Assembly: GCA_025200525.1 (NCBI GenBank)
Contig: CM045761.1
Coordinates: forward strand, 99,920,182-99,984,181
Reading direction: 5' to 3'
Source: Camellia lanceoleosa
Taxonomy: Eukaryota; Streptophyta; Magnoliopsida; Ericales; Theaceae
DNA length: 64,000 nucleotides
Shown here: piece after piece, positions 1 to 12,145 of the stretch
Position numbering within the stretch: position 1 is the stretch's first letter
Layout: each line of letters opens with the position of its first letter
The notes under the pieces: model-generated
What the model saw: only the letters and a program-made list of their open reading frames with translations
What the model was told of the DNA's origin: nothing
Database searches by the model: none
Made by a program: the position numbers and the translations under genes

Positions 1-1585
1 TGTGTGGCTCAATTCCCGCACGTGCGGGGCACCTCTGTTCCAGCCCACTTTCAAATGAGCATATCTCTTTCATCCGGACTCCATTTTGAGTGATTCTTGA
101 GCCTAAATTCAAGCCCCGGAAGTCTAGTTTCCAATGGTGGTAGTCTCACACCTAAATTCTAAGTACACAAATAGATATGCTCAAATTAGTAAAGGTTATT
201 CACTTTTTGTCTACCAATTTTATACCATTTCTTCTTCTAACCCATTTTCCTTTCATATCCTCCTATTTTTCCTAGACACGGATTATGACCTATTGAGGAC
301 TAATGAGTTTAGGACCAACATAACTAATTGAATAAAGAGCAAAGAAAGGGATCGATTATATTCATATGTTATGTTATGTAATTGTGATTGTAAGACATCG
401 TCCAACTGCTATCAAAAACCCATCACTATGAGTAATAATATAGCAAAGATATGTTTTCATTATCTATCTTGATTTATGTATGACATGATTCTCTAAATGT
501 TACATTTTATCTAAATGCACAAGTTTCCAAGAAATGTGAAATAAGTTATGAACAAGAAATATAAATTATTTATAATATAATATGGTAGGCCCAAAGCCGT
601 TCCGCTTATCCGTTTCGTTTATGCTATGGCATGATTGTTCGGTCTTTAAGACCTATTGACTTTTGGTATGGAACAAAGTATTGTACGGAACTAAGTGCTA
701 CAATGGGAGTCACCTCTAGAGTCCGTACGAGTCACCTCTTGGGTCTATACATACATGAATTGGGCCCAAGAAGAGGTGGAGACATGTTGATGTTCTATCT
801 ACTCTATGATCAGATACAGTGATACGATATGATACGTTTGGACCTAAGGTCGTTTTGATATATGATTGGGCCCGAAGCCGTTTTGTTATACATGGACCCG
901 AGGTCGTTCAGAACACATGATATAAATACAAATGTTTTTACATCGCTATATGACTCATGTTACGATGTGCTATTTTATATGCATGAATGGATGTCCTATT
1001 TTGAAGTGTGCTTCTAACCTTTTGTATAAGTGGGCGTACCACGTACCACGTAAAATGTTTTGTAATAAATTCCAAATATGTATTCTATTTGAAAAGACAT
1101 GGATTACGATACGATAAATGTTTCTTTTGAAATGATTTAAGATACGTTTCAGAATTGTGAAATATGTTTTCTTAATGTTAAGGGCATCATTCATTAACCT
1201 CTTTACTTTAATATTACTCACTGGGCGTTAACTCACCCTTTTATTTTATATATGTAGGTGAGCCATTGAGGATCAACACTAGAGTTGTATCGAGATCCGC
1301 CTCTCTGTCAAGCTGCCTAGGTTATGCCTCTGTGTCGAGGCTTTAACTTTGTATTGGAAATTATGTATTTTATTGAGTCTTATGTGTGTGTGAGATCTGT
1401 ATAAGTTCTGAGATTATATATGCAAATATGGAAGGTGTATTTAAATACTTATGTAATCTAAGTCTTCATGTATGCACAAGCTCAATGGGTATTATCTTTA
1501 TGTTGGCATTTGTTTCTGCTTAAGGCCTCGTATTTGAATTAATATTTGTGAAATTTTGTTTGAGGCCTATGTACAGGCCGGTCAT
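1..1585 (+). mobile_element. Chromovirus (Tekay-like) LTR, 3' part, left of the CACTA insertion
   Basis: No coding capacity is visible. The stretch has the character of a plant chromovirus LTR: imperfect GGCCC-AAG-CCGTT / GGACC-AGGTCGTT mini-repeats (about 590-910) and an AT-rich tail. It runs off the left edge. If the CACTA element (1586-6003) is removed, it continues directly into 6004-6042, which ends GGATCGTGACA, a typical Tekay-type LTR 3' terminus. No tRNA-Met primer site follows 6042, so this should be a 3' or solo LTR rather than a 5' LTR. The lineage is inferred from terminal motifs only. Confidence 0.5.
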
Positions 1586-4500
1586 CACTACAAGAAATTA
1601 GTGATTTAGAGACTAATATTTAGAGACCAATTAAATTTGGTCTCTAAAAGTCATCATTTAGGGACAAAAATGAATTTTTAAAAAAAAGGCATACAAACAC
1701 TCCATATTACTTTTATGAGATGGATATACACCGTGTTTGACCAGTTGATCCACGCTTGTTTGATATGGTTAAGAACTGGGAACCAATATATTTGGTTGCT
1801 AATGTGTGAAGACTTTTAGAGACCAAATTTTGGTCATCTCAATAATAGGCAAATAAAATCTCATCCTCTTGCCCTAATTTGTCAAATGCATGCTCTCGAT
1901 CTGTTCTCTCTTCTCTCTGTGTAGGGCTCTCTGTCTAAGACTCTAATGGAGATCTAAGATCTTCAGCTTCAATCGTTTGGGACTTCAATGGAGATCTAAG
2001 ATCTTCAGCTTCAATTGATCTCATTTTCATGATTCGTCTTCATGATCGATCTCATACTCCAACGCAGATCTATCCTCTCTCCCTCTTCGTTTCCGCACCA
2101 GCACCCCTTCTTGCTCAGGTCTCTCTCTCTCTCTTTCTCTGTGCGTGTGTGTGTGTAATGTATATATATATATACGATAGAATTTTTTTAGTGTGCAGGT
2201 GTTTTGATCTGTGAATTGGAAGAGAAGATGAATCGATGCAGGGAGATTAGCGGGGTCTCGATTTCTGCATCTGACTCCCTCTTCTTACGTAAACCTCGAT
2301 GAATCGGTGTTTGGTTTTATTTGTGTATCTTGAATCCCTCCGTAAACGACCAATTCAGACCTTCGAGATGGCATCTCAAGTATATGATCTAACTTTTTTT
2401 GTTTTTTCATTAATATATTGCATTTTCATTAATTTTACTCTCAATTTCTGTATAAAAAAAATAATCTGATTTCGTTGTTTTTATCGAATAAATTCCAGTC
2501 ATCAAACTGAGATTTCCGACTCTAAAGCAAAGATGGAGCTTCTTGACATCATTCTAACCAAGGTATACACTCCTCCTCCATGTGTATTTTCGATTCTAAA
2601 GCAAATACAATTTCTGTAGTTTGCTTCTTAAATTTAATGTGATTTTCTATTGCTTCAAATTTGCAACTATTCATGATTTCATTAATTTATACATTGCATC
2701 AATGCCTTGTTGCTAAACTATTACGTGCAACTTTGCAGGTAGAGACTCATGGCTTTCATCTGATTCATGTTTGCAACTTATCTTTCTCTTTTAATGAGCA
2801 TTGATTCTATTTTATTTTCCTTTTTCTTTGGGGGTCGGAACACATTGAGAACAAAAGATATCTGTAGTGTTGAATTAGTTCATTCATTTCTTTGTGATTT
2901 TATTATGTTGGAAGTTCTACATTTAAGTTAGTGTTGTTTCCTTCTCAAATCTTGGTGCCCAAATTTATGAATTGAAGCAAAGGGAATGTAGAAAGATCTT
3001 TTTCCTTGTGTTTGTATTTGGGGAGGGGTGTGGGGGGCTAAATTTCTGAACAAAGTTGACTATTCAAACAAAAGTGCTTCAAATGCGCAAATTATTTCTT
3101 GGCGTGTGATCTACTTCAGCTTTTGCCAAAGTACTCTCTCTCATATTGTTAAGTGAGAGAATTTTGAGCCTGATTTCTCTTGCTTTGTTTTCCAACTTTG
3201 TCAATTTAGTAAATAATTAACTTCTATACTACCGCATATAGGCATTTATTTTGTTGAGACTGCAGTTTGCTAGTGTCTTGAAGTGCACTTAATGTACTTT
3301 TTAAAATTAGCTACTGCCTATGTAATTTAGTCTCATCAAGTATGATGAGATGTCCAAGGCAACATTAACATTCTACCTTATGAAAATCCTTCATTCCACG
3401 ACTTCACCTTATTGATTATGCTTTGAACCAAGTTTCTGGAGTAACTGTAAATCTGAGGCATTGTTGGGTTGTGTGCCTTACTAATCCCTGTTGACCTTAT
3501 ATGCAGATGTTTGGTAACATTTGTTTATGTTTATGTTTTCAGAACAATTGTGAACTGTAAATAACACATGTTTGACAACTGCTTTTGTTTCCAAAAAAAT
3601 GTTCGACAGTTATGGAATTTTACAAAATATTAGGAAATAAAAAAGTGTTTTCACTTGATTTGAAAACAAGTTTTCATTTGCTCCTCCCTCCCTCACCACC
3701 TCTGGCACCCTCCCTCCAGCCACCTAATCCCACCTGCCACCACATTTGGCAATCGCCCCACCCCTCTGGTGCCACTTCCAACACCCCCCACCCTAGTCCA
3801 CCCCTTCCGAAAACTCACCGAACATGTTTTCTTGTTTTTGTTTTTACTTTTCTTCTGAGTTGTTTCCTTTGCTTCACAAGCTCGAGTCCTATACATAGCC
3901 TGGCCTGACAATTGGCCCCTCTATTTTGTGGGCCGGGATTAAGTTGGGTCATTAGGAGTGGGATTCTGGAGCAAGAATTTTGTTCAAATCAAATATTGAC
4001 AGGGAAGATAGAGTTGCATACAAAATATCAGATGGGGATGGAGTGATTCCAACCAAGTTTTCCAAAGGATGGGACTGGATTTTTTTGACAAAAAATTCTT
4101 TCAATTTGAAAACAAAAGTTTGTCTTATTTATGTTGTTGCCTCTGTTTTTAGAATTTTAAATAAAAGGTTTTATAGAAGTATCCTGAACTTGTCCATAAG
4201 GTATCTGGCTGTATCCTAGCTATATATGTTTCCCTGTTTAGTATATGAAAAACTAATTGGTTTATAGAACCCAAGATGACAATTACTATGTTTTTCTCAA
4301 TTTGTAAAACATGCATATTATGTTATTTCATGTTTTTGTTTTAAGCCTTGCTCAGACATCGAGCTACGCTTAGGAGTCAGGCATTATTGTATTTGCATGA
4401 TGAAACCCAACTTTTTGGACCAAAGAGATGTGCTTCTTGATAACCATTACATATGTTTTAAGAAATCGTGTGATTTAATGTGTGCATTTTGTGGCTGTTA

Positions 4501-6003
4501 GAAGTTATAAATTGCTGGGCTATGGACTTCAAGAGGCAAACAACTTAATAACGAAGGAAGCTTCTGAAAAAAATGAAGACCGTCTTCTTAGAGTCTGAAA
4601 GTTGAATTTGTGACCCTTCAAGAATTGTGGTTTTAATGTGTGTGCATTTGTTCTTTGTGCTGTCAGGTTGTATCGGAATTCGATTTCAAGGTCTTAATTT
4701 CCTTTGTTAAGTCATGGAGAATGTGTGCTTTCCATCATATTGCTACTACTTTTCTGTTTTCCCATTCCAAAGAAGTGCATCACTAGCGGTGTTTTATCCT
4801 TGGAGATTTCCTTCTTGTTTCCTTTGTCAACTGCACTTAGTGAACAGTTTCTCTTAAATGAACAATACTGGAGGCCTAATGCCAAAAAATTTTGAGATAG
4901 GTGTTGGATCTTTAGTGCACATCTATGAGTAAGCTACATATTCACTTCTTTCTAAACCAACATTATTTGTTAAGCTTATTTTGACACATTTTTTTCTTAC
5001 TTGTAGTGCATCGTTGATACACAACATCCATTGGTGATCCTTGGAAACTGTCTTTTGGGGTATGGCTTTACTTAAACATTGTTTTCATGAATATTCTTCA
5101 ATTAATTTTTTCCCCTTCAATGTGTTTCTATGAGATGAAACTAACCTTCATCTTTGTTATATTGTTTTTTCTGACCACAAGGTTGAAGTTTGCAAACACT
5201 GAATGATATTTTCTTAAGTGGTTTGTATTAGATAAGCCCGCTGTAATCGAATCCGCAAGTAGTTTTGTAGTTCTTATCGATATTTTTTTCTTCTCTCCTG
5301 ATGACTGCTGGTTAGAGTGCCAACATAAACAGTAACTGAAGATTCTGAAAGAGATTTTACGTACTATAGTTGAGGTAGCTGTCATCTTGTTTAGTAATGT
5401 TTCAGTAATCTTGTTCGTTTATGTAATCTTATTTAGTAATATTTCAGTAATTTAGTTTGTTTAAATTTTTGTAAAATTTTACTTTCTATGTACTTATTGT
5501 AGTTTGGGAATAGAATGCTTTGATGTGTGAATGTCAATTTTTATTTTATTTTTATTTTTATAATTTTATGGTTGGATGATAAATTTAATTTTTGTGAATT
5601 TTTAGCTATCAAATTAAATGGTTATAAATGTTTTTAAACTGACTTTTAGTGACGAAAATATATGGTAGAGAGTCATTTATCCTTTAGCGACCAAAAATAA
5701 TTGTTGTTAAAAATGTCACTATTTTGTATTTCGCGACCAAATGGGGACATTTTGTGACGAAGTATTAGGGACGAAATGTTTTAGTTTTGCAAAATCAAAC
5801 ATTTTGTGGCAGTGTAAAATTGGTCGCCAATTGTCATTTTTAGCGACGTTTTTGAAAATTGGTCGCTAAAAACTTTTCTAGACACACTTTTAGTGACGTT
5901 TTTGGTGACGAATATAATTTTGTCACAAAAAGTATTTAGAGACTAAAGTAATGGTTTTAAGGACTAAAGTAATTAGTCGCTAAAAGTCTTATATGTTGTA
6001 GTG
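1586..6003. mobile_element. Non-autonomous CACTA (En/Spm-type) DNA transposon
   Basis: The left end reads CACTACAAGAAAT (1586-1598). The right end, reverse-complemented, reads CACTACAACATAT (5991-6003), giving 11 of 13 matches. The 3 bases outside each end are CAT (1583-1585 and 6004-6006), the 3-bp TSD expected for this superfamily. Subterminal repeats are dense: TTTAGAGACCAA opposite TTTGGTCTCTAAA at 1619-1648, and many GGTCGCTAAA / TTTAGCGAC-like units at 5640-6000. At 4.4 kb there is no reading frame resembling a TNPA or TNPD transposase, so it must depend on an autonomous relative. The interior has exon-like islands (a short ATG frame before an AG|GTATAC junction near 2530-2565) that could be captured gene pieces, but I cannot name a source. 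Confidence 0.88.
1944..2015. repeat. Direct repeat of 30 bp, period 42, inside the CACTA element
   Basis: The 30-base string beginning AATGGAGATCTAAGATCTTC occurs at about 1944-1973 and again at 1986-2015, almost identical, 12 bases apart. The unit contains the palindrome AGATCTAAGATCT. It probably arose by local duplication within the transposon interior. Confidence 0.75.
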
Positions 6004-6042
6004 CATGGACCAAACTTTTAGAGGCGGGTTTGGATCGTGACA
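6004..6042 (+). mobile_element. Chromovirus-like LTR terminus, right of the CACTA insertion
   Basis: This short stretch ends in GGATCGTGACA. It is the continuation of the LTR at 1-1585 after the CACTA element; the first three bases are the second CAT of the TSD. The sequence after 6042 (GTTAATGCAAGAC) does not resemble a primer-binding site. Confidence 0.5.
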
Positions 6043-6512
6043 GTTAATGCAAGACAAATAAACTTACCAATGGAACGCCAGTCACACCAGAATTGTTGTC
6101 ATCGTCCTCCATTACTCTACAATGTGAAATAATAGATGAAGAGTATACGTTGTACCTCAACAATTGGTAATAGGTTATAATGGTTTTTGATGGTTTAGGA
6201 GGGTTTATAATGGTGATGAAGATAATATATTTAGGCTTTAAAATAGTTATTGGTTGGTTATGAAGAGTAAATGTTTAGGGTTTAGAAAGGTAGAATATGT
6301 ATAGCTGGAGGTAGAGGTGTCCATTATTGTAGAATGTTAGTTCTCATTTGGTAGGCAAGTATGTTCTATTAAATGATATCTTTTAATATAATTTTATTTT
6401 AAGATATAATTATAATAAAAAAAATTTAAGGAATTCAAAAAATTTAAACAAATGCTAATGGGAGCACTTGTGTCAAAATCCTTATTTTATTTATTTGTAG
6501 ATGGTACATGCA

Positions 6513-6622
6513 TTGGCCTTTGATGGCAGAGAAAGAGAAATAGAAAGAGAAAGAGAAAGAGAAGTACTTGGAAGTTTGACTGCTTTAGTGTTGGTTTGCT
6601 TTGGCCTTTGATTGCTGAGAGA

Positions 6623-6655
<33 letters not shown>

Positions 6656-6690
6656 TAGTACTTGGAAGTTTGACTGCTTTGGTGAATGAT
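6513..6690. repeat. Duplicated GA-microsatellite cassette
   Basis: TTGGCCTTTGAT starts at 6513 and 6601, and GTACTTGGAAGTTTGACTGC starts at 6564 and 6658. A unit of about 90 bp with a GA-rich core is therefore present twice. The core is (GAAAGA)n in copy one and (GA)n in copy two (about 6617-6655). Confidence 0.75.
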
Positions 6691-7236
6691 TGTTGCATGG
6701 CTTTGAGACAGCTGGGCACAGCACCGAAAGGGGGCATACTACCACCTGTTGCCATGCAACTTTCCCAACTTTACTTTTTGTTGTTTCCAAAATCATAATA
6801 TTTTCATATTTTAGTTATTTTAGTTGTACATTTCAAATGATATGGTCTTTCATTGAGGCGTTGTTCGTGAAGTATTAAAATAATTAAATAAATACAAAAG
6901 GATAAAATAAATATATTATATTATATTATATTTAAATTATAATTTTTTTTCTTATAATTATTACATCTAAATCAAAAAAGTCAAAAAAAATTCAAATGGA
7001 ACTAATTTAGTCAAGTTAAATTAATTAAAAAATCAAAAAAAAAAAAGAAGCAAAATTAGCTCTTGCCAAATGAAGGCTAAAAGGATTAGTACTGTTTAAT
7101 ACAACTTATAGAGTTATTTATAATTTTTTATTTTGAGAGTTTGTATTATTCTATTTGATATAATTTTTAGAAAACTTACATGTAAGTCCTAATTGGTGGA
7201 TTTATTGTTCAATTAATCTTATGATAATTAATAACG

Positions 7237-7586
7237 TTTTTCATCAAACACTATTAAAAAATATCACTAATTATTAATTTCAACGGCAATTTGAAAATTT
7301 TGTCACAAAATGTGCCACTAATTATAAGTTTTAGCGACAGTTTAAAAAAATATTACAAAAAAGTAATTAATTTTCAATTTTCAGCGACAGTTTGAAAAAT
7401 TCATCATAGAATTTTTCATCAAACACTATTAAAAAATATCACTAATTATTAATTTCAACGGCAATTTGAAAATTTTGTCACAAAATGTGTCACTAATTAT
7501 AAGTTTTAGCGACAGTTTAAAAAAATATCACAAAAAAGTAATTAATTTTCAATTTTCAGCGACAGTTTGAAAAATTCATCATAGAA
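7237..7586. repeat. Two tandem copies of a 175-bp unit
   Basis: TTTTTCATCAAACACTATTA starts at 7237 and 7412, and the copies (7237-7411 and 7412-7586) are nearly identical. By eye I see only two differences (GTGCCAC/GTGTCAC and ATATTAC/ATATCAC), so the duplication is young relative to its surroundings. Each unit contains TTTAGCGACAG / TTTCAGCGACAG strings like those near CACTA ends. Confidence 0.85.
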
Positions 7587-8552
7587 AAACGTCACTAATT
7601 GTAAGTTTTAGTAATAATTTATAAAAATTGTAACAAAAAAGTTACTAATTGTTAATTTTTAGCGATATATGGAAAAAATTGTCACAAAAAATTATTTTTA
7701 AGGACGATTTTACTCAGAGTTTTTTTTAATAAGACTTTATGGTAATAAAGTTCAACTATTATGACCTATTGATAGTTTATCCTAATTTATACTTATAATT
7801 TATAAGGCAAAAATAACTTAAATAAGTTGAAAGTTTTGATTATTTGAAAGTTAAAAATTTGATGCTTTTAGTTTCTATTTTTTATTATAAACTTTTAATT
7901 TTTTTTTTTTTAAATATTAACCAAACATTAAATTGTTTTTTTGGGGCAAAGATAGTGAGAAAATAATTTTAGTTATGTATCCGTCATTAAGGAGATTATT
8001 TCATTTATGTGACCAATTATGTGGTTGATCTTGTCTCCCTAAATTTATCATGATAAAAACGAAAATCAAAAATCAAACAATTATTCGTTTTTCACACAAC
8101 TTTCCAACTTTACTTTTGTTGTTTTTAAATTGCTCATATATATATATATATATATATAAGTTTAATTGGTAAAAAGTTTATTCTTGTGGGCCATATATTA
8201 TTTAATTCAATATTTTTTTTATTTTTTATTTTTTATTTTACTTTTTTGATAATAAGAACCAATGTTGAAAAGTTATTGATGTCGAAGAAAGTTATTGAAA
8301 AATTGGTTTAAAAAATTACCACTGACAGTGGTTAATAATGGTAATATAGACAGATAAATGAATAAATAAGTAACGTGTTACAGTTACACAAATAATTGGA
8401 TAAATAGATTATATGTGTACACAAATAAGTAATAATTTTTCTTTGACCACAAATTTTTGAGTGCTCATACGAAACCAATCTTATAACTAACTACAAATAT
8501 AATTTTAATCATATTCATATTTGATGATGAATAGGTCATTAAAAGTGACTAA

Positions 8553-8796
8553 GGCCTTTCTTGGTTTGTATTTCGGGAAAAAATATATATATATATATAT
8601 GTCAACTAGTTTAATAAAAATTTATATCCAAAATATTATTTTAAATTTTTAAAAATTATTTATAATCTACCAAAAAATAAAATTATATAAAAATGAAAGT
8701 AATTTTTATCTTTTTATTTCTTTCACCAAATTAATTTTTCATTTTTTTTAAAAAAAATTCTAAAACAAATTTTCAAAAACCAAACTAAACATGGCC
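8553..8796. mobile_element. Tourist-like MITE (PIF/Harbinger type), 244 bp
   Basis: The left end is GGCCTTTCTTGGTTTG. The right end, reverse-complemented, is GGCCATGTTTAGTTTGG. The element is flanked on both sides by TAA (8550-8552 and 8797-8799), the classical TSD of PIF/Harbinger MITEs. The interior is AT-rich with a TA microsatellite and no coding potential, as expected for a MITE. The inverted ends are imperfect, which suggests moderate age. Confidence 0.75.
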
Positions 8797-8799
8797 TAA

Positions 8800-11571
8800 A
8801 TTCCTTTAAATTAGTGATATTGTTTAGTTCTATGATGAATTTCATCTTTTTTGACTTATTGTTATGAATAGGTTTAACAAATTCTATTTTTCCATACACC
8901 TTTTCAATTTTACTTTTGTTGTTTTAAAATTGGCTTTTTTTATATTTATGAATTGGTCCAATGTTAGAACACCCTGTAATAAAATTCTTACAAAATTAAC
9001 AAGATGATACGAAGAATTCGAAAGGAATAACAACATATAAATCATATATCATCATATATATATATATATTAAAAGTAATATTTTTCTTATATTTAGGTGG
9101 CATATTATAAAGGTTTTTTTTTAAAAAAAGAGTAGCGTCAATATATATTTTCTTAATTACACATAGAGTTCTACACAAACTCAAACTTAATTTAAATTAT
9201 ACTAATTTTACCTATTTTATATGGACTCTATTTAACAAATATTTCTTTTCCATATATTTTACATACTAAATTAAGATAATCCACAAAGCCAATACCAATT
9301 TTGTATTTCACGTTTTTCTTCTTAATTCTTTCAACGGTATTATTATTTTTTTTAATACTAAATTGCCTTCCTTTTTTTTCTTTTTTTTTTTTCTTATTTT
9401 CCCGTGTATTATTCTATACCTAATACTAATTCTATATTATGGACTTGTCATTTAAATTTTATAGTGGGAAATTATACTTGCTTTCCGACATTATTTTATA
9501 TAATCCCAAATCATAGGAGGAAAAACTTGCATAACAATAATACTCTCAAGAAACCTCTAAATTTTGGATTTACTGCTTGAGTTATTTTTTTCATTGTTGA
9601 ACAGTAAGTTCTTTTATATTTTGACATCATATTACAGATGATTAATCACTTCACACACTGAGATATATCTATCGTTTCGATGTTTTTATTATTTTTTTCT
9701 TTTTAGGTTTAGATATTATTATGTGATTCTTTCTTGGTTAATCATTATTGAATTTCTTTTATATAGTTGATATTTTAATTTAATTAAGAGCGTTTATTTT
9801 ACAATATTATAATTTAATATATATATATTATAAAATTATTATATGATAATCTAACTACAACATGTTTATATTTAATTTTTTTTAATAAATTTTATATAAT
9901 TTCTATCTTAACATATTTTTATTTTCCAAATGAATATAAAAGAAAATTAAATAGTTAAAATTACATTTAATTTTATATTACTAATTCTCCTTCTAATTTA
10001 ACTAATACTTTTAATATCAAAATGAGTATTCATTTTACTATTTTATAATTTAATATATATCATAAAAACTTATTATATAATAATTACACTTTATAATACG
10101 ATAAAACTAAAATTATCAAAATACACAAATAATTTAACTAAAATTAATATATATAAATATTCAAGCAACAATTTTATGGAACGATAACGCTAATATTATC
10201 AAAATAAAAAATTAAAATCATATTTTAATTTTAATGAAAATGAAAATGAAAATGAAAATGAAAATTATTTTTTTATAACACACATTGTATCATTAAATAT
10301 TTTTCTAAAAAAAAATAGCATGTAAATTGCATGGGTCAACTGCTAGTATATTATTAAAAGTTTGCTCTTAATTTTTCTCTCTCTTATGTGGCTCATCTCT
10401 CTTTTTTTCTTTTTTTATTTAGATGCCACATCAACATATCATTTTGCCAAAATTATTTTTAAAATTTGATATTTAAAACACTTCTACTTAATCTAAATTA
10501 CCCATAATTATAAACAAAACCTAATAGAATTACACATACTAAAAATACTTTACTAATTAATTTTATTATACTTTTTCACTTTTTTAAAATAAAATATTAA
10601 AATTATTTCTTATTTTTATGTCTATCTTATTTATAATATTATTAATTATATTGAATTTCTCAAATAATTAGAATCACTTTTAATTTTATAACAATTATTT
10701 CTAATATCAAGTTATAATTTAATATTATATAAATTTATTATATGTATTTATATTTATTTAAGTTACATTTTTGAAGCATGAAAGGTTAAAATTAAATGAA
10801 TGTTTATTTTATTGTGTTATAATTTAATGTAATTTAAAATTATTATGTATAATTATTTAATTTATATTTTTATAGTACGATAGAGTTAAAATTTTAAAAT
10901 ATACATAAATAATTTATTTAAAATTATTGTATGCGTTCTTTAAATACTATTTTTATGAAACGGTAGAATTAAGATTATTAAAATAAATAAATAAAAGTAC
11001 TATTTTTCTTTAATTTTTTTCTCTCTCCTATATAATACATCTCTCTTTTTTTAATTAAAATTCCAGATCCATATACCCTTACCAATTTTTTTTCTAAAAT
11101 TTAATATTTAAAAGATTTATACTTAATCTAAATTACCCAAGAACAAAACTTAATAGAATTATACATACTAAAAATATTTTGCCAATTAATTTTATTCTAC
11201 TTTTTTCACTTTTTTTATGAAATATTAAAAATATTTATTTTTATGAAATACATATATATATTTATGTAAGTTACATTTTTATAACACAATAGAGCCAAAA
11301 TTATTAAAATACACATGAATAATTTATTTGAAATTAGTATATGTGTTTATTTAAGTAAAGCTTTTATGAAACGATAAAACTACAATTATTAAAATAAATA
11401 ATTAATTATTGTTTAAATTTTAAATTATTACTTCTTTTTTCTGCAATTTAACGAATATTTTACATATTCAAAATATAAATAAATTAACTAAATTTTATAT
11501 AAAATATATATATATATATATTTTAAAACAAATATGTTTAGGGTTAGCTACCAGTTTGATATTGGGTTCCT
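8800..11571. other. Extremely AT-rich DNA with diverged, Helitron-like repeats; no gene seen
   Basis: No gene-like reading frame is visible. Related AT-rich blocks recur: a roughly 120-bp motif at about 10086-10205, 10872-10990 and 11283-11402 (shared core GAAACGATAAAACTA / GAAACGGTAGAATTA), and a longer block at about 10375-10620 repeated near 11017-11250. A (GAAAAT)n run lies at 10233-10265, with TA microsatellites at 9056-9070 and 11508-11520. The string GGGTCAACTGCTAGT ending at 10347 looks like a plant Helitron 3' end (CTAG before T). I read the region as decayed, partly overlapping non-autonomous elements. Confidence 0.45.
10318..10347 (+). mobile_element. Possible Helitron 3' terminus
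   Basis: AGCATGTAAATTGCATGGG can form a weak CATG/CATG hairpin and is followed about ten bases later by CTAG|T, the CTRR-type end of Helitrons. The next bases (ATATTATTAAAAG) could begin an abutting relative. No matching 5' TC end was fixed, so this is only a candidate. Confidence 0.3.
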
Positions 11572-11893
11572 GCAGTGAGGCTCATTAGGGACGTGTCCCG
11601 AATCTCTTTTGATAATTCGAACTGTTCATATTATAAGATTCGTCAAATAGATCATTCATGCAAAAAATCAAGTAAATTGGACATTTGTAACCTCATAATA
11701 AGGGCACATTTGTTTTTCAAAAAATAAACGATTAACATGATTTTAACAATTTTTTTAAAACAATTAGGACTTGATATTCGATTAACTTGATTTTTTTATG
11801 TAAATGATATGATCGACAAACCTTACAATATAACGGTTTAGATCATCAAAATACAGTTAAAAATGTCACTACGGGACCTCACAACAACCCTCA
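11572..11893. repeat. Foldback element / long inverted repeat
   Basis: The left arm (about 11572-11690) and the right arm (about 11762-11893) are diverged reverse complements. For example, AACTGTTCATATTATAAG and CAAAAAATCAAGTAAATTGG on the left match AACCGTTATATTGTAAG and AAAAAAATCAAGTTAATCG in the reverse-complemented right arm. The loop is about 70 bases. A transcript would form a hairpin of roughly 120 bp. It could be a foldback MITE or a decayed small-RNA-producing hairpin; no TSD was identified. Confidence 0.65.
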
Positions 11894-12145
11894 GTCCGAT
11901 AACTAAAGACCAAATACGTAAAACTCTCACCCCACCTAAAATCCAGTAGGACGGGACAATTCAAGACAATGCAGAGAATGAACATTTGCGAGGCAAAAAA
12001 ATAAAAATAACAACAACAACAACATACCCGTTGCTATGCCTAGTGTGGATTATACTAAACTTCACATTATTAATGCACTCTAAAATTTAATAAATAATGA
12101 TTAGGTGATAGAAAAAGGTCATGCTAATGCCATTTTTAAGAGTTG
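11894..12145. other. Short non-coding spacer
   Basis: AT-rich spacer with an (AAC)n run near 12008-12024. The last five bases, AGTTG (12141-12145), match AGTTG at 51011-51015 beyond the far LTR and are the candidate TSD of the outer retrotransposon. Confidence 0.5.

Larger units (their letters stand above)
6043..8549. other. AT-rich intergenic DNA with microsatellites; no gene seen
   Basis: No convincing reading frame is present. The region holds GA-rich microsatellites (6531-6655), a 175-bp tandem duplication (7237-7586), long A and T runs and a TA microsatellite near 8136-8157. The block 7260-7720 is rich in TTTAGCGACAGTTT-like strings resembling CACTA subterminal motifs, so it may be a decayed transposon end, but no terminal CACTA or TSD was found around it. 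Confidence 0.6.

Noticed and set aside
2330..2580. Captured host exon (ATGGAGCTTCTTGAC... before AG|GTATAC)
   Set aside because: Too short to assign; kept only as a question in the CACTA finding.
3585..3908. 107-codon proline-rich frame inside the CACTA element
   Set aside because: C-rich low-complexity sequence; no splice context, no recognisable domain.
6491..6796. 101-codon minus-strand frame rich in Ser-Leu
   Set aside because: Translation of a CT/GA microsatellite; no conservation evidence.
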